64,000 nucleotides of DNA. It comes from Luteolibacter yonseiensis (GTDB lineage Bacteria > Verrucomicrobiota > Verrucomicrobiia > Verrucomicrobiales > Akkermansiaceae). Shown in pieces: positions 1 to 7,666 of the stretch. The position numbers and the translations under genes are program-made. Under the pieces are notes generated by a model, which worked only from the letters and a program-made list of their open reading frames with translations, ran no database searches and was not told the DNA's origin. Location of the stretch: positions 558,001 to 622,000 of the forward strand of contig NZ_JAENIK010000004.1 of the NCBI RefSeq assembly GCF_016595465.1, given 5' to 3'. Every line of letters begins with the position of its first letter. The first letter of the stretch is position 1.

Positions 1-212
1 TGAAGGACATCGATCCCGCCCTCTGGAGTTTCCAAGGTGGCGGACTCTACTGCCTGATGCCGGATGTGAAACCCGGCGTGGGACGGGACGTCCTGATCTA
101 TGAACCCTCCTCCGCAGGTGCGCGGAGATTCGTGTTGCTCGCGGACGGCAGCATCGAGGACCGGCCGGAAGGAACCTTGAAAACCCAGCTCAACGAGCAA
201 TTGAAACGGTGA
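1..212 (+). CDS. C-terminal end of a hypothetical protein (5' truncated by window)
   Basis: An open frame runs from the window edge to a TGA at 210-212 and gives about 69 residues ending in NEQLKR. It contains the short pattern RFVLLADGSIED followed by a leucine-containing tail. That resembles the C-terminal xDGxV/I element of verrucomicrobial pseudopilin-like proteins, and the next gene ends in a similar way (VGYSDGNVTIV). The next gene starts with GTG inside this stop codon (GTGA overlap), so the two are almost certainly cotranscribed and translationally coupled. No function can be assigned from this fragment. Confidence 0.7.
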   Translation, partial: KDIDPALWSFQGGGLYCLMPDVKPGVGRDVLIYEPSSAGARRFVLLADGSIEDRPEGTLKTQLNEQLKR

Positions 213-1030
213 ACGAAAAAACGACCGTGGATGGAAACGCATCTCCCGGACGACGGCTGCTCCGGATCGCCTGGATGGTCGTGGGATTGTTGGTTGTGTC
301 GTTCCTCTTCCTTCTGGCGGCCGTCCGCAACCGCTTCATCATCGAAATCCCGTTTCACATCACATTGGGCTGGTTGTCGCATGCCCATGAAGTCTCGCCC
401 GCGCTGTCAACCGGCGCGCGTTCGATTCTCCTGCCCGCCTGCTGTCTTTGTCTCGCCGGGATCCTGCTCCACCGCTTCGTCCGGAATACGCTTGTTGCTA
501 AAGAAACATCAATCATCTGGCGTGCGAAGGACACCATCGCGTCCCTGTTGCTGCTGTTGTCGGGCTGCGCCGCCGCCATCGCCCTGAGCGGAGTGGCGCA
601 TCAGATCGCATGGCTGGCAGGCTCTCCCGTGATTGAAGACCGCAGCAGAAAAACCAACATCGTCGTCGCGATGAACAATGCCCGCCAGTTGGCATATTCC
701 ATCGATGAATTCGGAGAGACCAAAGGCCGGCTCCCGAATTCACTGCGTGAACTTGAGAATGAATCCGAGGCGGAATTTCGTGGAACCTCGCCAATTGCGT
801 GGTTCCGGAATCGGTGGGACAGTGTTCCCGAGCCTTTCGTTCTTCTCCATCCGGGTGGTGCCATACCGAAAAAAATCGAACCGCTGATCGTTTCTCCTGT
901 GATTCCAAACGACGGTAGGATTGTCGTTGGATATTCGGACGGCAACGTGACAATCGTGCCTCAGGAACAACTGGGGGCCATCCTGCGGGGACTGGAAACG
1001 CGTCAACCCCGACAGCCGGAAGCACGATGA
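209..1030 (+). CDS. Hypothetical membrane protein with pseudopilin-like C-terminus
   Basis: This 273-residue protein begins with GTG at 209, overlapping the previous stop by four bases. Three hydrophobic segments lie roughly at residues 20-40, 68-90 and 110-135. A soluble part follows, with MNNARQLAYSIDEF, a proline-rich stretch and YSDGNVTIVPQEQL. A region of the form NNxRQL...DG is typical of the globular part of type II/IV pseudopilin-like proteins in Verrucomicrobia and Planctomycetes, but the N-terminal three-helix membrane part is not a pilin signal. The gene ends in ATGA shared with the next gene. The family is not recognised with certainty; an envelope location is inferred from the helices. 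Confidence 0.7.
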   Translation: MNEKTTVDGNASPGRRLLRIAWMVVGLLVVSFLFLLAAVRNRFIIEIPFHITLGWLSHAHEVSPALSTGARSILLPACCLCLAGILLHRFVRNTLVAKETSIIWRAKDTIASLLLLLSGCAAAIALSGVAHQIAWLAGSPVIEDRSRKTNIVVAMNNARQLAYSIDEFGETKGRLPNSLRELENESEAEFRGTSPIAWFRNRWDSVPEPFVLLHPGGAIPKKIEPLIVSPVIPNDGRIVVGYSDGNVTIVPQEQLGAILRGLETRQPRQPEAR

Positions 1031-1437
1031 AACTTTTCTGGAAAGCGATCCGGTTCATCGGAACCATTGTCCTGATCCTGGTGGGTCTGTTCGTGACGGC
1101 AAACTTACTGTATGTTTTCTCTCCCTACGGTGGCTATGATCTCCTGTTCCTGGAGTTTGTTTGCGGCTTCTATTATTTCCTCGGCGAGAACCTCCCTGCC
1201 ATCTCCTGGGACGCCGGCACATGGGGACCGGGAGTTGGCGCGTTTTTGTTGGCCACGGTCGTGATACATCGATTTTTAAAATCATGGTTCACCAGGAAAA
1301 GCCGCCACTGGAGCCTGGCCTCGACCTTCTGTGTCATGGCGCTGCTGCCGGTCTCATTCGCCATTTCATTCATCGTGCCGGGTGTGATCCTGCAGTGGGA
1401 ACTGCTGAGGCAGGTGCATTGGATTGAAGTACGCTAG
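1027..1437 (+). CDS. Small hypothetical membrane protein
   Basis: The 136-residue product starts at the ATG that overlaps the previous TGA (ATGA, 1027-1030). Three hydrophobic segments are visible (about residues 8-28, 60-80 and 98-122), separated by short basic or aromatic stretches such as KSWFTRKSRHW. It therefore looks like a polytopic inner-membrane protein. It is the last gene of a three-gene overlapping run. No motif links it to a known family; coupling to the pseudopilin-like genes upstream is the only hint of role. Confidence 0.65.
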   Translation: MKLFWKAIRFIGTIVLILVGLFVTANLLYVFSPYGGYDLLFLEFVCGFYYFLGENLPAISWDAGTWGPGVGAFLLATVVIHRFLKSWFTRKSRHWSLASTFCVMALLPVSFAISFIVPGVILQWELLRQVHWIEVR

Positions 1438-1489
1438 CGGGAAGCAAAAACATGCCACAGGCTCTGGCGCGGGCTTACCGTAAGTTCAT

Positions 1490-2542
1490 TCATTTGGCGG
1501 GCAACTCCGCCCTCGCGTCCACCAGCGCCTCGAATCCGCAGAACAGCTTCGAATCCACCGGCGGTTTGGCGGGGAGCGGGGTGTCGTGATCGAGGTGGCG
1601 TTTGCAAATCTCCTGGAAATCCTCCGGCGTCTTCATCCGCCGCATGTCATGCTCGAATTCCCCCTCCAATCCGTGGCTGATATAGGACAGGGTTTTCTTC
1701 ATCCGCTGCACGTGGGCCATCGCGTTGAACTTCTCGGTTTCACGACCGATTTCATCATAGAGTTCCAACACATATTCCCATAGATCGCGATAGCTGGGCG
1801 CGGGTGCTGGCTTGCCTTCGAAGGCGGACGCCAGTTGTGTGAAGATCCATGGATTCCGGATCGCCCCACGCCCGACCATGAGGCCCGCGGCGGCGGTTTG
1901 TCCGAGATAGGAAAGACCCGTTTCCACATCCACCACATTCCCGTTCGCGATGACGGGGCATGGCATCATCTCCACCGCCGTGCGCACGCGGTCCGGATGG
2001 ACGGGGGTCTGGTAACGTTCCGTAACGGTGCGGCCATGGATGGTGAGACCGTCGATGGCGTGGCTGCGGAAGATTTCCAACAGCTGGGGAAACTCCTCCG
2101 GCGTGGTGTAGCCGACACGTGTCTTGACGGTGAATTTCCCCGGTATGGCCTCGCGCAGCGAACCGATGAGCCGGTTCACTGTTTCAGGGGTCCGCAGGAG
2201 CCCTCCTCCCGCATCCTTGCGGCAGACGATGGGCGCGGGGCAGCCGAGATTCAGGTCGATGCCGGCGATGGGATATTCCGCCAGTTCATGTGCGGTGCGG
2301 ATGAGGCTGGGCAGATCCTTGCCGATCATCTGGGCGAACACCGGCCTGCCTGTTTCATTCTCGGTGATCGAACGCAGGATGTAGCGGTTCAGATGGGAAT
2401 CCGGGTGCACCCGGAAGTACTCGGTCACGAACCAGTCCGGCGCGCCCCGCCGTGCGATGATCCGCATGAAGGGCAGATCCGTCACGTCCTGCATCGGCGC
2501 GAGCACCAAAGCGGGGCGGTGGGTTGGAAGGAAATCACGCAT
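1490..2542 (-). CDS. tRNA-dihydrouridine synthase (Dus family)
   Basis: The 350-residue protein is an FMN enzyme that reduces uridines in the tRNA D-loop with NADPH. The Dus barrel signatures appear in order: LAPMQDVTD (residues 14-22), FAQMIGKD (about 69), DLNLGCPAP with the catalytic-acid Cys at 101, KTRVGYTTPEEF, TIHGRTVTERYQ, VIANGNV and GLMVGRGAIRNPW, which contact FMN and tRNA. The length fits single-domain bacterial Dus proteins plus the small helical C-terminal domain. Which of DusA, DusB or DusC it matches cannot be told by eye. It is divergent from the PUR-alpha-like gene, and its start lies near that gene's upstream region. Confidence 0.93.
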   Translation of the reverse strand: MRDFLPTHRPALVLAPMQDVTDLPFMRIIARRGAPDWFVTEYFRVHPDSHLNRYILRSITENETGRPVFAQMIGKDLPSLIRTAHELAEYPIAGIDLNLGCPAPIVCRKDAGGGLLRTPETVNRLIGSLREAIPGKFTVKTRVGYTTPEEFPQLLEIFRSHAIDGLTIHGRTVTERYQTPVHPDRVRTAVEMMPCPVIANGNVVDVETGLSYLGQTAAAGLMVGRGAIRNPWIFTQLASAFEGKPAPAPSYRDLWEYVLELYDEIGRETEKFNAMAHVQRMKKTLSYISHGLEGEFEHDMRRMKTPEDFQEICKRHLDHDTPLPAKPPVDSKLFCGFEALVDARAELPAK

Positions 2543-2655
2543 GGAAAAATGGCCCGCATCGCACAGCGCGCGCGTTCCGGGGTCAAGAAATTCAATTGAC
2601 TTCCACTGTGTGCACTGGATTCTACGTTTTAGTTAAATTAACACGGGAGGACGAA

Positions 2656-2865
2656 TTGGACGCTGATTTACTACACACGGAAAAAATTCTCGCGGACCGG
2701 AAAACATTTTACCTGGACCTGAAACAGAACTCGCGCGGCATGGTGGTGAAGATCACCGAAGACGTGGGAGGCAACCGCGACACCATCATGGTACCGGCCG
2801 AGATTCTGGGAGATTTCATCGCCGCCCTGACCGACATCAAGCTGACGGCGGACGAGCAGGGGTGA
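2656..2865 (+). CDS. Small PUR-alpha/DUF3276-like nucleic-acid-binding protein
   Basis: I start this gene at TTG 2656, because GGGAGG at 2645-2650 is a well-placed ribosome binding site and the codons further upstream read as noise. The 69-residue product has the PUR repeat pattern: a KTFYLDLKQNSRG strand pair, VKITEDVGG, then a helix ILGDFIAALTDI. Bacterial PUR-alpha proteins of this size dimerise and bind single-stranded DNA or RNA; that role is inferred from the family. A longer frame exists back to ATG 2524, but it would run into the divergent dus gene start. The region between 2590 and 2650 must hold the promoters of both genes. Confidence 0.7.
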   Translation: MDADLLHTEKILADRKTFYLDLKQNSRGMVVKITEDVGGNRDTIMVPAEILGDFIAALTDIKLTADEQG

Positions 2866-2924
2866 CACCGTTTGGCCTTGCTGAAACAGGAGGAACGGAA
2901 AAAGGTATTTCTTAAGTTCTTCCC

Positions 2925-4052
2925 ATGGCTTCCCATCCGTCCGTCAACGTCGCCCGCCTCATCTACCTGTTAGTATGTGAGGCGGCGGGTGTGGCCATCG
3001 CCCTCAGCACGAAGGGGCTGATGGACATCTCCATCGGCACCGGTTTGCTCGGCGGGCTCGGAGTCGCGGCGTTTTTCATCTGGATCGAGTCGTTGATGAA
3101 AAGCTTCACGCTGCGGGGATTCTCGACGGCGAGCTTCGGACTGGGGGTGGGCTTGTTCTGCGCGTGGCTGCTCACGCGGGTGGAAATCACGGGACTGCTG
3201 GAGCTGGCGTTCCGGAACCGGTTGCAGGATGAAGGCGGCGTCGCCGGGGTGGAGCTCGATGTGCTCCGCCTGACCATCAATGTCACGTTGTTCGCGAGCC
3301 TCGGTTTCCTCGGTGCGGTGCTGGCGTTGCGGAGCAATCGCGACGACTTCGCATTCATCATTCCCTATGTGAGGTTCCGCCAGGATTCGTCCACCGGCCA
3401 GCCGGTGGTGCTGGACGCGGAGGCCGTGACGGACGGACGGGTGCTGGCGATCTTCCGCTCGGGATTTCTCCACGGCCGGTTGATCGTGCCACGCTTCGTG
3501 CTGGATGACCTGCAGGCGCGTGTCGCGGCGGGCACCAATGGCGAACGGCAGCGCGCCCAACGCGGTTTGGACAGTCTGGAACTGATGCAGAAGGCCACGG
3601 ACATCAACGTGTCCATCCATGACACGCTGGTCAGCGGGGAATCGGACACGCTGAACACCCACCTGATCGAAACCACCCGCCTGCTCGGCGCGCGCCTGAT
3701 GACCGTGGATGAGAACCTGGCGAAAATCGCAAAAATCCAAGGGGTGGACGTGTTGAACATCCACGAGCTTGATGACGCTTTGAAGCCCGCTGTCGCCGTA
3801 GGCGAGCGGATCCGGCTGGCCCTCGTCCGGACGGGCAAGGAAGACCACCAGGCCGTGGGCTACCTGCCCGATGGGGCGATGATCGTGGTGAACCATGCGG
3901 TCTCCAAGATTGGTTCCACGGCGGATGTCATCGTCGTCAGCACCCTGCAGACAGCCAGCGGGACGATGGTCTTCGCCGAGTTATACAAGCCATCGGGCAT
4001 GGCAATCCGGACGGCCGGTCCAGGCGTCCTGCCCGTACCGGCGGAACGTTGA
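2925..4052 (+). CDS. Membrane-anchored PIN-TRAM domain protein (YacL-like)
   Basis: The 375-residue protein has four N-terminal hydrophobic helices (about residues 8-28, 35-55, 65-87 and 112-132). A PIN-type nuclease domain (VVLDAEAVTDGRVLAI at about 160, acidic DSLELMQ region, LMTVDENLAKIA) and a C-terminal TRAM RNA-binding domain (about 290-350, GYLPDGAMIVVNHA) follow. This order, membrane anchor then PIN then TRAM, is that of B. subtilis YacL, thought to act on RNA at the membrane. The usual first PIN aspartate is present as LDAEAV, but the surrounding residues differ from the common DTSVIIDGR. Its 3' end converges on the DUF2868-like gene. Confidence 0.85.
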   Translation: MASHPSVNVARLIYLLVCEAAGVAIALSTKGLMDISIGTGLLGGLGVAAFFIWIESLMKSFTLRGFSTASFGLGVGLFCAWLLTRVEITGLLELAFRNRLQDEGGVAGVELDVLRLTINVTLFASLGFLGAVLALRSNRDDFAFIIPYVRFRQDSSTGQPVVLDAEAVTDGRVLAIFRSGFLHGRLIVPRFVLDDLQARVAAGTNGERQRAQRGLDSLELMQKATDINVSIHDTLVSGESDTLNTHLIETTRLLGARLMTVDENLAKIAKIQGVDVLNIHELDDALKPAVAVGERIRLALVRTGKEDHQAVGYLPDGAMIVVNHAVSKIGSTADVIVVSTLQTASGTMVFAELYKPSGMAIRTAGPGVLPVPAER

Positions 4053-4065
4053 ATGCGGGGATCGC

Positions 4066-5466
4066 TCAGGCGGAGGGGATCGGGGCAAGCTCCCGTGATT
4101 CGTAAAAATAGACTTCGGCCGCCGCGTCGCGCAGGGAGTCCACATATCTCTCCCACTCCTGCCGCTCTTGCGCGGTCACGGCGGCGGGTTGATTCCCCGG
4201 GCCCGCGTTCGCGACGAGAAACTTGATGGAAGTCCCGGCACGGGTGCAGGAACGGATCTTCGCATGCAGCGCGTTCATGCGTGGCGGGGCGAGCGACCAA
4301 CCTTCCGCAAGCAGAACGACTCCCGCGGGCGCTTTTGCCAGCGCGCCTGCGGCCTCGTCTTCTTTCCCCGAATCCAACACCGCGACCGGCAGCCATGCCG
4401 CAGGGTGGACCCGCAGCCGTTGCAGCAGAAACGGCCGCAGTTCGGATTCCGGCAGGCCTGTGCCACCCACGTCCAGCACCAGCACGCCATCGAGCGGTTT
4501 TTCATCCGTTTCCACACGACCGCTGCCGGTGATTTCCCGCCACAACGCCCGGTGGTGCCGGCCTTGGAAATCGAGACTTCCGAGGGCCTTGTTCCCCGCG
4601 CGATGGGCGACGCACCAGAGCACCGCACGTGGCAGAAGACCCCACACCAGCACCACCAGATGAAGGAAAAACCACCAGGATTCATCCACCCGCAGCGAGA
4701 CATGCCGGCCCGGACGCCAGCGCGAGGACTCGATGACCTCCCTGCCGGGCACGGCATCCGGAGACCATGCCGCCCAAGGCGAGGACAGGAACCTCACCGC
4801 GTTTTCCAAGATCGAGCGCATGGCGGACTCGGTGGTGCTCTCCCAATAGAAATCCACGTGCCTGACCAGAACCAGACCCGCCAGCCCGAGGATGATACCG
4901 AGATTGAAACAAATCCCCGCGCCTTGGACCATCCTGGCGAATCTCCAGAGCAATGCGGCACGCGGCGCGCCGCCGCTATCAATCAGCGGGTGCCACCACG
5001 TGTCATCGCGATTCCCGCTGAAACGGCGGACCGCCTTCCCTACCAGCGCCTGCATGGCGCTGAATCCATCCCCGGCTTTCCGCCGCAACAGCCATGCCAG
5101 TGTGGCAAGCAGGAGCACCAGCCATTGACCACCGATGAGGATCGCGAGAAAGAGCGTCACATTGATCCCGCCCCGGTCACGATCCAGCAGTCCCGCTACG
5201 GCGGTGATCCCGGTCACCAACATGAACAGCCCCAGCCCTCCGCCCACAAGCGAGAGCGCCGATGAGAATTTCCTTCCCGCGGATTTTGTTCCGGCGGCTT
5301 CAAGCCAGACGCGCAGGCCGAGACGGCGCGCCGCTCCTCCCTCCGACCCGCCTATGGCCTTCAGCACCTCGTGGCGGGTCTCGCCGGTTGTTGGGGTGGA
5401 TGAAGCGACCGCTTGTTCGAAATCGACCAAGTTTTCCAATGTCCACCGCTGTGTTTCCTTGGCCAT
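4066..5466 (-). CDS. DUF2868-like polytopic membrane protein
   Basis: The 466-residue product has several membrane helices (around residues 70-95, 105-130, 185-205 and 275-300). Between the third and fourth helices lies the stretch FYWESTTESA followed by SSPWAAWSPDAVPG, which I recognise as the signature region of DUF2868 proteins. The C-terminal third (from about 330) is soluble, with alternating strands such as GVLVLDVGGTGL and GVVLLAEGWSL resembling a nucleotide-binding fold. In proteobacteria DUF2868 genes often sit beside a DUF3482 GTPase; none is visible here. No biochemical role is known to me. Its start is 24 bp after the stop of the RNase III-like gene, so the three minus-strand genes from 6376 to 4066 may form an operon. 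Confidence 0.65.
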   Translation of the reverse strand: MAKETQRWTLENLVDFEQAVASSTPTTGETRHEVLKAIGGSEGGAARRLGLRVWLEAAGTKSAGRKFSSALSLVGGGLGLFMLVTGITAVAGLLDRDRGGINVTLFLAILIGGQWLVLLLATLAWLLRRKAGDGFSAMQALVGKAVRRFSGNRDDTWWHPLIDSGGAPRAALLWRFARMVQGAGICFNLGIILGLAGLVLVRHVDFYWESTTESAMRSILENAVRFLSSPWAAWSPDAVPGREVIESSRWRPGRHVSLRVDESWWFFLHLVVLVWGLLPRAVLWCVAHRAGNKALGSLDFQGRHHRALWREITGSGRVETDEKPLDGVLVLDVGGTGLPESELRPFLLQRLRVHPAAWLPVAVLDSGKEDEAAGALAKAPAGVVLLAEGWSLAPPRMNALHAKIRSCTRAGTSIKFLVANAGPGNQPAAVTAQERQEWERYVDSLRDAAAEVYFYESRELAPIPSA

Positions 5467-5490
5467 CGAATTGGGTGGACCTGAACGCGA

Positions 5491-5796
5491 TCAGCCTTTT
5501 TTCGCGATCTGCTTGCGGAAAAGGGGCACCAGTTCGGCGTCCATCCAGGTGAATGCGGCGTCGAGGCCACCGGCGAGGTAGAGTTTTCCGATGGATGCCT
5601 CCACGCGGGTAGGGTTCCCGAACGCGCTCAGGAAGTCATTGGAAGTCAATCGGGTAAACCACTCACCATCCATCGCGTTTCGCTCACGGAGGACAAATTG
5701 GCGGGCGAAAAGTGCTAGCACGGCATCGCCGACCCAGGCTGCTTCACGTTCTTGGCGGAGTTCTTCGTCTTTACGGCTCACGCGGAGAGAATGCAC
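5491..5796 (-). CDS. Stand-alone RNase III-like domain protein
   Basis: The 101-residue product is taken from GTG 5796, four bases after the stop of the upstream lipoprotein gene. A second GTG at 5781 is also possible, and the open frame continues upstream but only as antisense-like sequence. It carries AAWVGDAVLALFARQFVL, matching the RNase III signature helix (LGDAVL), and later RVEASIGKLYLAGGLDAA, matching the second active-site helix. In that helix the usual D-x-x-E is T-x-x-E, so one metal ligand appears lost. No double-stranded RNA-binding domain follows. Mini-RNase III, which trims 23S rRNA, is the closest analogue, though this protein is shorter. Catalytic activity is uncertain. Confidence 0.65.
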   Translation of the reverse strand: MHSLRVSRKDEELRQEREAAWVGDAVLALFARQFVLRERNAMDGEWFTRLTSNDFLSAFGNPTRVEASIGKLYLAGGLDAAFTWMDAELVPLFRKQIAKKG

Positions 5797-5800
5797 GTTC

Positions 5801-6376
5801 CTAGAAAGGTCGCACGATTTTTTCCAACCGCTCGCGTTCGATGCGCTCGCGCAACCTCGTTTCCGAATCGACGTCCCAGTATCCGGGCTGGAGTTCGAGA
5901 AACACCGAGGAGTAGGGCAGCGCCGTGGGAGTGCGGATGACGAGCACGTCGAAACTGCGGTTCGCATCCTCCAGCAGCGTGAGCAGCGATTGGTGGTCCA
6001 GCTCCGTGGGCTCGTGGCCGTGGAATGAATCCCGCTCGCGCTTGCGGAGATCGTCGATGCCCGGCGCGAAGTCGTTTTCCACCGAACGCAGTTCGCGGGC
6101 CACGTAGACCTGTGGCTTCACATTCTCCGTTTGTTCGAGGGTCTTCAGCACATAATCCACCACTTCCGGCACGTCCGCGGAAGCGGTCACCTGGCGGATT
6201 CCGGCACGGTTGTGTGCGGGAAACGAGGCCTCCGCGATGACGATCCAGTTGCGGTAGCCAAGCTGCGCGACCTGATGATCCACCGCCGCCTGCCAGTTCC
6301 GGCCATCATTCATGCCCGCGCAACCGAACGACAGCAGGGCCGCAACGGAAGCAAGTAACACGCGACAAAACTGCAT
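5801..6376 (-). CDS. Lipoprotein with an RbsD/FucU-like domain
   Basis: The 191-residue protein begins with a lipoprotein signal (VALLSFGCAG, Cys 19). The mature part reads LGYRNWIVIAEASFPAH, then VDYVLKTLEQ, and near the C-terminus VLVIRTPTALPYSSVFLELQPG. These blocks match the order and spacing of RbsD/FucU sugar mutarotases (GHxDxIVIADAxFP and RTGExxPYxNIIL). The catalytic histidine of the first block is replaced by Tyr (LGY instead of LGH), so mutarotase activity is doubtful. An envelope-anchored location is unusual for this cytosolic family. It is divergent from ald with about 125 bp between the starts. The domain assignment is mine from pattern and needs a profile search. Confidence 0.6.
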   Translation of the reverse strand: MQFCRVLLASVAALLSFGCAGMNDGRNWQAAVDHQVAQLGYRNWIVIAEASFPAHNRAGIRQVTASADVPEVVDYVLKTLEQTENVKPQVYVARELRSVENDFAPGIDDLRKRERDSFHGHEPTELDHQSLLTLLEDANRSFDVLVIRTPTALPYSSVFLELQPGYWDVDSETRLRERIERERLEKIVRPF

Positions 6377-6501
6377 GGCCCATTATGATGTGTCACACCT
6401 CTGCCTGTCAACGCGCTGCCCTCGTGGATTTCATATCCATGCTGTGCCGCGTGGCGGTGGTTGGCATGGGGTTTGCACAGGGCGCGCACACTTCCCATCA
6501 C

Positions 6502-7608
6502 ATGAACATAGGCATCCCGAAAGAAATCAAGGCACAGGAAAACCGCGTCAGCATGGTCCCCGGATCGGTCGCGGAACTCGCCAAACGCGGTCACCGGATC
6601 CTCGTCGAACGCGGCGCGGGCGAGGGCGCGAGTTACTCCGACGAACAATACCTCGCCGCAGGTGCGGAAATCGTGGAATCGCCGGAAGCGGTTTTCCAGG
6701 AAGCCCAGCTGATTGTGAAGGTGAAGGAGCCGCAGCCTGCCGAAGTCGCACTGCTCGGACCCCAGCACATCCTGTTCACCTACCTCCACCTCGCCGCGAA
6801 CAAGACACTCACGGAGAGCCTGATGGCGTCCGGCTGCACCGCCATCGCCTACGAGACCATCGAGGTGAACCGCCACCTCCCCCTGCTGGAGCCGATGAGC
6901 GAGATCGCCGGACGCATGTCGGCCATCGTCGGCTCATATCATCTGGCAAAACACTGCGGCGGCCGCGGCTCGTTGCTCGGCGGCGTTCCCGGAGTGGCCC
7001 CGGGCCGGGTGGTCGTCCTCGGCGGTGGAACCGCAGGGGTGAATGCCGCACGCGTGGCCACGGGCATCGGCGCGGACGTCACCATTCTGGAGGTGGACTT
7101 CGAGCGCATGCGGTTTCTCGACATCACGATGGGTTCGCACACGGTGTATTCGAACGAAGCGAACCTGGCGGACCTCCTGCCACGGGTGGACCTCGTCATC
7201 GGCGCGGTCCTCGTTCCCGGCGCGAAAGCACCGAAACTCATCACCCGGGAAATGCTCCGGCTCATGCCGCGCGGCAGCGTTTTCGTGGACATCGCCGTGG
7301 ACCAGGGTGGCTGCGCGGAAACAACCCGTCCCACGACGCATGACAACCCCACTTTCGAAGAGGAAGGGGTGCTTCATTACTGCGTGGCGAACATGCCGGG
7401 CGCCTACTCCCGCACCGCCACCCAGGCACTCAACAACGTCACCCATCCATGGACGCTCATGATCGCCGAAAAAGGTCTCACCGGCGCCTGCCAGACCCGG
7501 AAGGAACTGCTCGGCGGCATCAATGTCATGAATGGAGGACTCACCTGCCCTCCGGTGGCCAACGCCCATGGCATCGAAGGCACCTCCATCATGGACCTGG
7601 TGGGCTGA
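6502..7608 (+). CDS. ald: Alanine dehydrogenase
   Basis: The 368-residue enzyme catalyses the reversible NAD-dependent conversion of L-alanine to pyruvate and ammonia. I start at ATG 6502 (MNIGIPKEIKAQENR), which is the invariant N-terminus of the family; the frame is open further upstream without similarity. Further signatures are KVKEPQPAE with the substrate-binding Lys, TYLHLAANK, MSEIAGRMS, the Rossmann motif VVVLGGGTAGVNAARVA, DIAVDQGG and the C-terminal NVMNGGLTCPPVA. The length matches typical Ald (about 370). It stands alone, divergent from the RbsD-like lipoprotein gene. A 12-bp inverted repeat follows its stop codon. Confidence 0.96.
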   Translation: MNIGIPKEIKAQENRVSMVPGSVAELAKRGHRILVERGAGEGASYSDEQYLAAGAEIVESPEAVFQEAQLIVKVKEPQPAEVALLGPQHILFTYLHLAANKTLTESLMASGCTAIAYETIEVNRHLPLLEPMSEIAGRMSAIVGSYHLAKHCGGRGSLLGGVPGVAPGRVVVLGGGTAGVNAARVATGIGADVTILEVDFERMRFLDITMGSHTVYSNEANLADLLPRVDLVIGAVLVPGAKAPKLITREMLRLMPRGSVFVDIAVDQGGCAETTRPTTHDNPTFEEEGVLHYCVANMPGAYSRTATQALNNVTHPWTLMIAEKGLTGACQTRKELLGGINVMNGGLTCPPVANAHGIEGTSIMDLVG

Positions 7609-7620
7609 GCCGGGCTTCCG

Positions 7621-7666
7621 GGGCGGTTTGGTGATCGAAGTAAAACTTAAGTTTACCAAACTGCCC
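7621..7666 (+). terminator. Inverted repeat after ald, possible terminator
   Basis: GGGCGGTTTGGT at 7621-7632 pairs with ACCAAACTGCCC at 7655-7666 (12 pairs, one G-U). The loop holds the perfect 12-bp palindrome AAACTTAAGTTT at 7643-7654. It begins 12 bases after the ald stop codon. The bases after it (AAATTAATTC) are AT-rich but are not a T run, so it may act as a transcript-end stabiliser rather than a classical intrinsic terminator. Confidence 0.45.

Noticed and set aside
1835..2599. 254-residue plus-strand frame opposite dus
   Set aside because: Antisense shadow of a clearly conserved enzyme in high-GC DNA.
4168..5265. 365-residue plus-strand frame opposite the DUF2868-like gene
   Set aside because: Gln/Arg/Pro-rich shadow translation; the minus frame has coherent membrane helices.
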